From contig NZ_BMGK01000007.1 of assembly GCF_014640155.1 (NCBI RefSeq), positions 124,001-188,000 on the forward strand: a stretch of DNA of 64,000 bases. Direction: 5' to 3'. This document shows, piece after piece, positions 53,514 through 60,217 of this stretch. The first letter of the stretch is position 1, and each line of letters starts with the position of its first letter. Made by a program: the position numbers and the translations under genes. The stretch comes from Planktosalinus lacus (lineage in GTDB: Bacteria > Bacteroidota > Bacteroidia > Flavobacteriales > Flavobacteriaceae). The notes under the pieces are model-generated. The model saw nothing but the letters and a program-made list of their open reading frames with translations, did not search any database and was not told the DNA's origin.

Positions 53514-53873
53514 ATGGCATCACACAACGAATTAGGCAACATTGGGGAAGAGTTAGCAGCTCAACATCTGCTTGCAAAAGGCTATACAATTTTAGATCGC
53601 AATTTCAGATATGACCACGCTGAGGTGGATATCATTGCTCAAAAAGATGATTTTATAATTTGTGTAGAAGTCAAAACAAGAAACTCAGACTTTTTTGGCG
53701 ACCCTCAGAGTTTTGTTACTCCAGGAAAAATCAAACAAATCGTGAAAGCGATGAATGCATACCTGGAAGCAAATGATATTGAACTCGAAACCCGCTTTGA
53801 CATCATCGCTGTTTTAAAAAATAAAACCACCGAACTGATTACGCATTATGAGGATGCGTTTTATCATTTTTAA
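53514..53873 (+). CDS. YraN family (UPF0102) nuclease-fold protein
   Basis: A 119-residue protein of the restriction-endonuclease-like YraN family. It carries the motif LGNIGEELAAQHLLAKGYTI, the putative active-site region HAEVDIIAQKDDFIICVEVKT (D-(x)n-ExK) and RFDIIAV. Proposed roles are in DNA processing; none is firmly shown. Its last 35 bp overlap the 3' end of the convergent XRE gene. Confidence 0.93.
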   Translation: MASHNELGNIGEELAAQHLLAKGYTILDRNFRYDHAEVDIIAQKDDFIICVEVKTRNSDFFGDPQSFVTPGKIKQIVKAMNAYLEANDIELETRFDIIAVLKNKTTELITHYEDAFYHF

Positions 53874-54666
53874 TCAGTTCCATTGCTTTATAAAGCAAAA
53901 TAATTTCAAGCAATATCAAAGGAATCATCAAAATATACCCTAGCCATGCCAGAAAAACTGAAAAAAATAAAAGGGCTGTAATGATTTCAACAATACCGGT
54001 CACTAAAGCCGTATTGCCCAGTTGATCTTTGAGTTTTAGTATGCCAATTCCAAACAAAATCCCAATAGCTCCAAAACTCATCGACATGCCGCTCATAAAA
54101 TATTCCACGGGAATGATTTCTATAAAAATGGAAGTAATGTCGTAGATATAAATGAGTGCTGAAAACACAATCAGCACCAATGACGAAAATTTCAATAAAG
54201 TGTTTTGTAGTTCAACTCCCAGTACCCAAAATCCTTTTATAAAAAATTCTACAGAGATTAGTATAAAAACTTTTAATAGGATATAAATAGATGCAGGGTA
54301 GGGAATTTCAGTTTCAGTCATCCTTGACCAGTCTGCATAAAATTCCGGGAAACCGAGTAAAAAGTAAAGACCCCCAAATACACAAGCAATGGTTAATGTT
54401 TTGATTGTGTAATTGACTTTTTCGGGAGCTATCAAAAGCTGATTTATATTCAACATTGACTGAGAGGGTTGGTTCATGGCTTCAAAATCATAATCCAGCG
54501 CTGCAAGAATGGCTTTTATAGTATAGGGTCTTGGCGAAACCTCACCGGCTTCTATGCGCTGAATCGTGCGCACATTGATGTTGCATTTTTCCACCAGGTC
54601 TTCCTGGGTGAGTCCTTTCTTTTTTCGTAAATCAAGGATTTTTTGTCCTAATTCGGGCTGTTTCAT
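53839..54666 (-). CDS. Membrane-anchored XRE regulator, second example
   Basis: About 275 residues. An N-terminal HTH (KKKGLTQEDLVEKCNINVRT, QRIEAGEVSPRPYTIKAIL) is followed by about six hydrophobic helices. The plan mirrors the XRE gene at 12431-12991 (shared RTIQRIE...S.PR core), so both may sense or signal from the inner membrane. The ATG at 54666 (MKQPELGQK) or the adjacent one at 54669 could be the start. A -7 box (TACATTTG, minus, 54700-54707) lies about 30 nt upstream. The 3' end overlaps YraN by 35 bp. Confidence 0.8.
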   Translation of the reverse strand: MKQPELGQKILDLRKKKGLTQEDLVEKCNINVRTIQRIEAGEVSPRPYTIKAILAALDYDFEAMNQPSQSMLNINQLLIAPEKVNYTIKTLTIACVFGGLYFLLGFPEFYADWSRMTETEIPYPASIYILLKVFILISVEFFIKGFWVLGVELQNTLLKFSSLVLIVFSALIYIYDITSIFIEIIPVEYFMSGMSMSFGAIGILFGIGILKLKDQLGNTALVTGIVEIITALLFFSVFLAWLGYILMIPLILLEIILLYKAMELIKNDKTHPHNA

Positions 54667-54697
54667 CATTTTGCGTAATTGATTGATACCACAATAC

Positions 54698-54707
54698 TAC
54701 AAATGTA
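54698..54707 (-). promoter_or_regulatory. Promoter -7 box with TACA-N2-TGTA dyad
   Basis: Forward TACAAATGTA (54698-54707) is a perfect dyad and, on the minus strand, contains TACATTTG, the -7 element of the XRE gene. The same combination occurs at the blaI promoter (57758-57771). Confidence 0.45.
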
Positions 54708-54814
54708 CACCTCAAACTGCAATTATTAAGAAAGTATTTCACCCGACATTCACCCGACATTGCACGGCAAAAGCTTTGATGTAGCGGTAAACTCTAATTA
54801 TTAAAGATTCAAAT

Positions 54815-55918
54815 TTACCCCAAAACACTCTTCTGTTTGTTATAAAAAGCGTCCGCCTGAAGTTGCAGTAATTCCCGTGCTTTTTTGCGTTTGTATTCAT
54901 AGAGTTCCTGCTCTTCGGCGATGTCTGCATACACGCGGTTATTGACTTCGGTATCGGTTTGCAGCACGGCTTTGCGCTGATGCATTTGCTGGGCGACCCA
55001 GGTTTGCAGGGCGTTTTCTTCTTCCTCGAGTTTCAGGTCATAAGCGCCTTTTGGTGAAAGCAATTTGGCAATGATGGGCGCGGTTTCAATGGCTAAAAAC
55101 AAGAGCATGATAAAAAGCGATGGTAACAACGGCAGGCTGTTGAGCGCATCCACCCGTGCCATCAGTCCGTCAAAACCATCGATGACGGGCTGACTTTCTG
55201 AAACTTTGGTGTTGTATTCCTCACTCAAAAGCAGGATTTGGTTTTCGGCCTGTTCGATTTTTTCAGTGTTGGCCGCTTTCAATTCCTGCAGGGCGGCAAG
55301 TTCAGCGTCGTGTTTTTCACGCTTTTCTTTATATACGGGACCTTTCCCTAATTTTTGGGTACCTGCGGTACCTTCGGCTTCTGAAATGTAGGTATTGTAA
55401 AGGGCGTTTACTTCGGTTTCTTTGATAGCAATTTCATTTTTTAAAGTAGCAATTTCCGCGTCAAGCGCAGTGACTTTTGGCGTGAATTGGGTGGCAATTT
55501 GCTCCTGGTTTGCAAGGGTTAAATCATTTTTTCGCTCCAGCAACACCTGATTGATTTCCTTTTCAAATATTTTCAATTCCATAGGTTTGGCAATGACAAT
55601 GGCAATGATCACGGCAAGCAAGATACGCGGGGAAGCCTGCAGGAGTTCGCTTTTAAAGTTGTCTTTCTTCTTTATGGTCGAAACGATAAAACGGTCGAGG
55701 TTAAAAATAAGCAAGCCCCAAACCAGCCCAAAGGCAATGGCGGATATGTAATTGTCAAAAACAGTGTAAAGCGCATAGGAAGCAGCGATAAAAGCCATCA
55801 CGGCAGTAAAGAAGACAGTGGCGCCTATACCGGCATATTTGATTTGTTCACCGGGAGAACAGGAGTTGAGAATGTTTGTATCTGCCCCGGAGCAGAAAAT
55901 AAAAAAGCGTTTTAGCAT
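54815..55918 (-). CDS. DUF4407 membrane protein with coiled-coil loop
   Basis: A 367-residue inner-membrane protein. Three hydrophobic segments near the N-terminus (about 28-115) carry the DUF4407 signature ALVWG-like IAFGLVWGLLIFNLDRFIVS. A long coiled coil follows (about 130-255, EIAIKETEVNALYNTYISEA), then one more helix (LPLLPSLFIMLLFLAIET) and a basic, Gln-rich tail. The family occurs across bacteria without a known role. Stands alone between the XRE gene and the M56 gene. Confidence 0.85.
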   Translation of the reverse strand: MLKRFFIFCSGADTNILNSCSPGEQIKYAGIGATVFFTAVMAFIAASYALYTVFDNYISAIAFGLVWGLLIFNLDRFIVSTIKKKDNFKSELLQASPRILLAVIIAIVIAKPMELKIFEKEINQVLLERKNDLTLANQEQIATQFTPKVTALDAEIATLKNEIAIKETEVNALYNTYISEAEGTAGTQKLGKGPVYKEKREKHDAELAALQELKAANTEKIEQAENQILLLSEEYNTKVSESQPVIDGFDGLMARVDALNSLPLLPSLFIMLLFLAIETAPIIAKLLSPKGAYDLKLEEEENALQTWVAQQMHQRKAVLQTDTEVNNRVYADIAEEQELYEYKRKKARELLQLQADAFYNKQKSVLG

Positions 55919-56033
55919 ACTGATGATTTTTGATTGATGAACTACTAAAACGCTCTTTTATAGGGAAATGTTGTCTTAACAGGTGATTTTAATCTCAAAA
56001 GGGTTATCAGATTTCTCTTGAATTGTTTACAGA

Positions 56034-57371
56034 TCAGCAACCTAATAAATTTACTTTGGGGTATTGGCTAATATCTATATTTAAATCAGTTGTTTTTTTT
56101 GCCATTTCAAGTACTCTTTCATAATTGTATTGGTGTGGGCCAATAAAGAAAACCGCACCACTTTTATGTAAGGCTTTGATGTATTCTATGGGGTCATTCA
56201 AAGGTGCCGGTGGTGGTGGTGCCGGCAGGGGAGGCAATGGTGGATTTTTTCCAACTTTTGGCGCATCAGGCGCATCAGGCGCAGGTGGTGCTGGCGGAGG
56301 TGGAAGGAAATTTGGAAAGGGTTCCCCATTTTCTTTTTGCATTGGCGTCATCTTGTTATAAATAACCGTCATTCTGTCAATTTCAGCACTAATTATCCTC
56401 ATATTATCCTTGGACATACTGTTATACTTTTTTGCCAATTTATTGTATTCTTCAACTTCGGCTTTGGTAGCTTTATCTTGTTGAAATTCTGTTTGTGTTT
56501 GCTCAGTAAGAACTTCTTTTTGAATCACCTCTCTGGTACTGAAACCATACAATAAAATAGCCAGTATAGGTACTAATAAAAGGCTTCGCAGCCAGATGAC
56601 TTGTGTGGATGTTTGTTTTTTCATAACTGTAAATCGTTTTTTGATGAATGAATAATTGATGGAGTTTGCCAAGCTTGGCGTGGTGGCATGTGATGAGAAT
56701 GCCAGTAAAATATTTTGATAGGCAGCCGTGTCTGTCCCCCGGTTTAAAACGGCGCGGTCTGCTAAGAATTCGTGGTTGAGCTTGATGCTCCTTTTTATAA
56801 AATACAGCAACGGGTTGAACCAAAATACAATCTGTAAAAGTTCGACAAGCAGGATATCGATGCTGTGTTTTTGTTTGGCATGAACGTGCTCGTGTGCAAT
56901 CACTTCTTCAGGGATTTCCTTTGCTTCAAATTTTTGTTTGTTGAGGAAAACATAGTTTAAAAACGTATGAGGGACTACTGGGGTTTTTAATAATATATGA
57001 TTGATGGAATCGCGTGTGAACTTTGGATTGTTCTTGATTTTTGAAATCAGCTGGTTGAGGTTTTTTCCAAATTTTATACTGAAAAACACCACTCCCAAAG
57101 CATAAAAACCCCATAAAACAAAAGGCCAAAGATTAACAGAAGCCTCTGGCACAGCCATAGGAAGGGAATTATTGACAAATACAGGAGCTGAACTTACGGG
57201 CACCTCCACATAACTTGTAAAGGTGACCAAAGGAATCAAAAAAGCCGCCGGCAAAGAACCCAGCAAATAAAACCGTTTGAATACGTGCATGCTTTCGTTT
57301 TCCAAAACGAGTTTATAAAAACCATACAAAACGGTCAGTATCACAGCTGATTTTACTAAATACATTTCCAT
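56034..57371 (-). CDS. M56 family (BlaR1-like) metallopeptidase with proline-rich C-terminus
   Basis: A 445-residue inner-membrane peptidase paired with a BlaI repressor. Membrane helices are at about 5-20, 35-52, 82-98 and 262-277. The zinc motif HEHVH is at 160-164, with downstream ligands in NHEFLAD (His200-Asp205). Unlike staphylococcal BlaR1 there is no penicillin-sensing domain. The C-terminus instead has a helical stretch, a Pro/Ala-rich segment (about 351-394) and a short conserved tail (SGAVFFIGPHQYNYERVLEM). Its ATG shares one base with the blaI stop (TAATG), so translation is coupled. Confidence 0.88.
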   Translation of the reverse strand: MEMYLVKSAVILTVLYGFYKLVLENESMHVFKRFYLLGSLPAAFLIPLVTFTSYVEVPVSSAPVFVNNSLPMAVPEASVNLWPFVLWGFYALGVVFFSIKFGKNLNQLISKIKNNPKFTRDSINHILLKTPVVPHTFLNYVFLNKQKFEAKEIPEEVIAHEHVHAKQKHSIDILLVELLQIVFWFNPLLYFIKRSIKLNHEFLADRAVLNRGTDTAAYQNILLAFSSHATTPSLANSINYSFIKKRFTVMKKQTSTQVIWLRSLLLVPILAILLYGFSTREVIQKEVLTEQTQTEFQQDKATKAEVEEYNKLAKKYNSMSKDNMRIISAEIDRMTVIYNKMTPMQKENGEPFPNFLPPPPAPPAPDAPDAPKVGKNPPLPPLPAPPPPAPLNDPIEYIKALHKSGAVFFIGPHQYNYERVLEMAKKTTDLNIDISQYPKVNLLGC

Positions 57372-57739
57372 TATTTTTTCTTTTTAATTTCTGAATCTAT
57401 TATCATTCTGAGTTCCTCAAGTTCTTTCTTACTGAGGTTGGTTTCTTGCGTAAAAAAGGAAGCAAACTGTGCCGTGTCGTCGTTAAAGAAGCTTTTGATC
57501 ATTCCGTTGACCTGTTTTGAAAAATAGTCTTTCTTTTTAATCAACGGAAAATATTCACGTGAGCGGCCTTCCTGTACATAATCCACAAAACCCTTGTCCT
57601 GCATTCGTTTTAAAAGTGTGGCCACGGTGGTGCTGGCAGGTTTGGGCTCGGGGGAAGCGTCAATAAGGTCTTTCATAAAAGCGCGTTTTTGTTTCCACAA
57701 AAGCTGCATAAGTTGTTCTTCGGCTTTGGATAATTGCAT
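57371..57739 (-). CDS. BlaI/MecI/CopY family repressor
   Basis: A 122-residue winged-helix repressor. It starts MQLSKAEEQLMQLLWKQKRA (the preceding in-frame ATG at 57814 lies beyond both promoter operators). The family core includes PASTVATLLKRMQDKGFVDY-like TTVATLLKRMQDKGFVDYVQ, and the cleavage/dimerisation part is FFNDDTAQFASFF. BlaR1-type proteases normally inactivate it. It should bind the two dyads over its own promoter at 57758-57771 and 57785-57798 and thereby repress itself and the M56 gene. Confidence 0.9.
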   Translation of the reverse strand: MQLSKAEEQLMQLLWKQKRAFMKDLIDASPEPKPASTTVATLLKRMQDKGFVDYVQEGRSREYFPLIKKKDYFSKQVNGMIKSFFNDDTAQFASFFTQETNLSKKELEELRMIIDSEIKKKK

Positions 57740-57757
57740 GGGTACATAATTTATTAC

Positions 57758-57799
57758 TCTACAAATGTAGAATAAATATTTGATTCTACAAACATAGAA
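57758..57799 (-). promoter_or_regulatory. blaI promoter with two BlaI-type operators
   Basis: Dyad 1, TCTACAAATGTAGA (57758-57771), has six-base perfect arms. Dyad 2, TCTACAAACATAGA (57785-57798), has one weaker arm. On the minus strand the -7 box TACATTTG (57762-57769) lies inside dyad 1 and the -33 TTG (57789-57791) inside dyad 2, with a 19-nt spacer. Operator centres are 27 bp apart. This fits the BlaI/MecI consensus TACA-N2-TGTA and direct occlusion of the promoter. Confidence 0.7.
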
Positions 57800-57819
57800 G
57801 TAAATATTTTTCAATGCAA

Positions 57820-57855
57820 CCCCCTCTCAGGGTTTTAAACCCTGATGAGAGGGTT
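57820..57855. repeat. Hairpin between the blaI and PhnA promoters
   Basis: CCCTCTCAGGGTTT pairs with AAACCCTGATGAGAGGG around a TT loop, with a three-base bulge. No T run follows. The plus-strand -7 box of the PhnA gene (TACATTTG, 57867-57874) comes just after it. Confidence 0.55.
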
Positions 57856-57890
57856 GATAAAATCATTACATTTGCCAAAAATTATTTTAT

Positions 57891-58469
57891 ATGCTCACCG
57901 AACAACAACTCATGGAAAGAAGCGGCTCAAGCTGCGAAATCTGTAACGCCACTGAAAACCTCAAAAGTTATAACCTGCCCAATTCACCAGGCGATATAGC
58001 CGAAACCAATGTATTGCTTTGTGAAACCTGTTTAAGCCAAATAGAAAACCCCGAAACCATAGACCCTAACCACTGGCGGAGCTTAAACGACAGTATGTGG
58101 AGTACTGTGCCGGCAGTACAAGTGTTTTCATGGCGCATGCTAAACCGTCTCAAAGCCGAAGGCTGGCCGCAGGATTTACTCGATATGATGTATCTCGATG
58201 AAGAAACCCTGGCCTGGGCAAAAGCAGATGGAGACGATCTTGCTTCAGGGGATAAAATTATTCACAGGGATAGCAATGGCGCTGTTCTGGAAGCCGGAGA
58301 CACGGTGGTTTTAATCAAAGATCTGGATGTAAAAGGCTCTTCTTTAACAGCTAAACGGGGTACAGCTGTAAGACGCATTTCTTTAGTGTACGACAATGCT
58401 GAACAAATTGAAGGCAAAGTGGAAGGACAACAGATTGTGATACTGACTAAGTTTGTGAAGAAGGTGTGA
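57891..58469 (+). CDS. PhnA-domain protein with N-terminal zinc ribbon
   Basis: A 192-residue cytoplasmic protein. The N-terminal zinc ribbon is SGSSCEICNATENL ... LLCETCLSQ (about 12-45). A helical linker (MLNRLKAEGWPQDLLDMMYL) leads to the C-terminal PhnA SH3-like domain (about 125-192, VLEAGDTVVLIKDLDVKGSS). PhnA proteins were named from the E. coli phosphonate region but have no shown role in phosphonate use. -7 box TACATTTG at 57867-57874. Not linked to a phn operon here. Confidence 0.85.
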   Translation: MLTEQQLMERSGSSCEICNATENLKSYNLPNSPGDIAETNVLLCETCLSQIENPETIDPNHWRSLNDSMWSTVPAVQVFSWRMLNRLKAEGWPQDLLDMMYLDEETLAWAKADGDDLASGDKIIHRDSNGAVLEAGDTVVLIKDLDVKGSSLTAKRGTAVRRISLVYDNAEQIEGKVEGQQIVILTKFVKKV

Positions 58470-58566
58470 GTTAAAGATGTAAGACTACAAGACTTATGAC
58501 ATAAGATAAAAAAACCTGTCTTGTTTGGTTACAGAGGTATTTATTAAAACAATAAGAGCGAACGTA

Positions 58567-58806
58567 TTAGTGTTTACCCCCCCCCTGATATGTCTTTTTC
58601 TTAGGAGTATAGTCTGTAAAATAGTCAAAATTCACTTCAAATTGACTAACTAACTTTTGCACCAGAGAAAAAGAAAGGGTAGTGGTTGAACCATTTTCTA
58701 TCTTACTTAATGTGGCTTGGGAAATATCTAAAGTAAAAGCCAATTCTTCTTGAGTAATATTATTCTCTTCACGTAATGATTTTATTTTAAAACCTAAATT
58801 GCTCAT
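58567..58806 (-). CDS. Small XRE/Cro-family regulator with a 9-G tract near the C-terminus
   Basis: A 79-residue HTH repressor-like protein (NNITQEELAFTLDISQATLS, recognition helix SQATLSKIENGS). The C-terminus is YTPKKKTYQGGGKH. The codons for QGGG come from nine consecutive G (C on the plus strand, 58577-58585). A one-base loss would extend the frame by more than 20 codons; a gain would stop after YQGGG. It is divergent from the Cys-rich peptide gene, and a dyad (TTACACTAGAGTGCAA, 58813-58828) lies just before its start. Confidence 0.8.
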   Translation of the reverse strand: MSNLGFKIKSLREENNITQEELAFTLDISQATLSKIENGSTTTLSFSLVQKLVSQFEVNFDYFTDYTPKKKTYQGGGKH

Positions 58807-58812
58807 AGATAT

Positions 58813-58828
58813 TTACACTAGAGTGCAA
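58813..58828. promoter_or_regulatory. Dyad at the start of the XRE gene
   Basis: TTACACT-AG-AGTGCAA is an inverted repeat with one mismatch, seven nt upstream of the XRE start codon. A candidate autoregulatory operator. Confidence 0.4.
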
Positions 58829-58859
58829 TGTATTAATAATCAATATTTTAAAAAAGGGT

Positions 58860-58906
58860 GTTTTTCCTGTATTTTAAAGAGGGTTTTTCCTATATTATTA
58901 GGAAAA
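58860..58906. promoter_or_regulatory. Repeated and inverted operator-like sites between divergent genes
   Basis: GTTTTTCCTGTATT (58860-58873) is repeated 23 bp later as GTTTTTCCTATATT (58883-58896). The second copy continues into a perfect dyad TTTTCCTA (58885-58892) - 6 nt - TAGGAAAA (58899-58906). The layout is typical for a small XRE repressor controlling the divergent peptide gene. Confidence 0.5.
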
Positions 58907-58992
58907 GATGCATTTTATTCCAATTAGAATAGGCTAATCGAGTTTAAATAGAGAATTTTAATTCAATAATTAACCTTAAAACCTATTTAATC

Positions 58993-59223
58993 ATGAAAAA
59001 AGCACTTAAAATTTTATCTTTATTATTAGTAACATTCGCAATGTTTTCAATGAAAAGCAGCAATTTATCAAAATCACAAGAAAATAAAGGACCGTTTTGG
59101 GGGACATCTTGTGGGGAAGTTTGGTGTATGCCAAACGGTCAATGTTATCAGACATGTTGTTATTATGTATTTTGGATAAATACTGGATGTGAAATTGTTG
59201 GAGCAGGGAATCAGCAACAATAG
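58993..59223 (+). CDS. Secreted six-cysteine small peptide
   Basis: A 76-residue precursor. The hydrophobic signal (MKKALKILSLLLVTFAMFSM) leads to a mature part of about 50 residues with Cys40, 45, 51, 55, 56 and 66, enough for three disulfides, and many aromatics (PFWGTSC, VWCMPNG, CCYYVFW). It ends GAGNQQQ. I know no matching family. The pattern suits an exported effector, pheromone or bacteriocin-like peptide, but none of those roles is shown. It is followed by a perfect hairpin and the exported protein at 59281; a divergent XRE regulator lies upstream. Confidence 0.6.
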   Translation: MKKALKILSLLLVTFAMFSMKSSNLSKSQENKGPFWGTSCGEVWCMPNGQCYQTCCYYVFWINTGCEIVGAGNQQQ

Positions 59224-59230
59224 AAAATTT

Positions 59231-59255
59231 ACTACTGCTATTTACTAGCAGTAGT
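59231..59255 (+). terminator. Hairpin after the Cys-rich peptide gene
   Basis: ACTACTGCTA / TAGCAGTAGT with loop TTTAC, followed by a pyrimidine-rich ATTCCTTCTTTTT. May act as a partial terminator before the downstream gene. Confidence 0.55.
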
Positions 59256-59280
59256 ATTCCTTCTTTTTAATTAAAAAATC

Positions 59281-60141
59281 ATGAAATCAGCAATTGTCAT
59301 TTTAGCGCTTTTGTCAAACTCATTTCTTTTTTCTCAAAAAATTGAAATTGTAGATTCAATTCATGGGAATAAATTACCATATGCATTGGTTATAGATAGT
59401 GAAATTGCTTTTTATACTGACGAAGATGGTGTTTTTGATATCGGGAGTATTAAATCTGACACAATTTCCATAAAATTCTTGGGATACAAGGAAAAGAAAA
59501 TCGCAAGAACAAACCTCAAAAAAGGGGTTGTTATGATGACACCAGAAAAAATTATATTAAAAGAAGTTGTAATTCACAACCAAGAAAAACCTTTTATAAT
59601 TGGTTATAGCAAAAAAAAGCCCAAAAATTTCAATTCTTGGCCCTTATCTATAGGGAATGAAATACTTGTAAACCTTTTACCTAAAGAAAACTTAAAGGAT
59701 TCAGAAATCATATTATTAAAAATTAAGTTAGAAAAAAATAGATTTCAAAAAGGACAAAATAATAACATAATTGCAACTTACAGAATTAATTTTTACAACG
59801 ATAACCTTGGCATTTTACACAGCAGTATACCTGACGAAGTGAACATTAACACAAAAGATGAAATTATTATTAAAATACCAGAAAACACTGTATTTTTTCA
59901 AAAAACTGGTATTTGGATAGGATTGGAATTCTTGAGAATTAATGATATGGATAATAATGAATTAAATACTATTCATCCACAATTAACAGAAGTAATTTCA
60001 GATGGTTTCAAAGCAAAGACATATTTTAAATTTCATTTAGACCCAAATAAAGAAATGTTTGATTTAAATGAGATTTTAAAGCAATCCGGTGCTGGTGATA
60101 TCAACAGAAATTTAAATATTTCATTAATTGTTAGAAAATAA
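59281..60141 (+). CDS. Exported carboxypeptidase-regulatory-domain protein
   Basis: A 286-residue exported protein (signal peptide MKSAIVILALLSNSFLFSQK). The first 90 residues form a CarboxypepD_reg-like beta-sandwich (KLPYALVIDSEIAFYTDEDG, FDIGSIKSDTISIKFLGYKE). A Lys-rich second domain (about 95-286) has alternating beta strands (SEIILLKIKLEKNRF; EIIIKIPENTVFFQKTG) that resemble no family I can name. No TonB box or barrel is present. Base composition is as AT-rich as the neighbouring Cys-peptide gene, and the two are 57 nt apart. Confidence 0.65.
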   Translation: MKSAIVILALLSNSFLFSQKIEIVDSIHGNKLPYALVIDSEIAFYTDEDGVFDIGSIKSDTISIKFLGYKEKKIARTNLKKGVVMMTPEKIILKEVVIHNQEKPFIIGYSKKKPKNFNSWPLSIGNEILVNLLPKENLKDSEIILLKIKLEKNRFQKGQNNNIIATYRINFYNDNLGILHSSIPDEVNINTKDEIIIKIPENTVFFQKTGIWIGLEFLRINDMDNNELNTIHPQLTEVISDGFKAKTYFKFHLDPNKEMFDLNEILKQSGAGDINRNLNISLIVRK

Positions 60142-60217
60142 TAAAGAAATCAAATATTTATTTAAAATCGATTTTGAACAAGTTTGTAAAGAAGTTTTTA
60201 TTTTTAGCCTTAAAATT

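Noticed and set aside
54741-54764. Short tandem duplication of CACCCGACATT
   Set aside because: Only two copies of 11 bp, with no associated gene or structure; probably chance or slippage.
56125-56361. Plus-strand Gly-rich open frame
   Set aside because: It is the antisense of the proline-rich region of the M56 protein; the composition follows from that.
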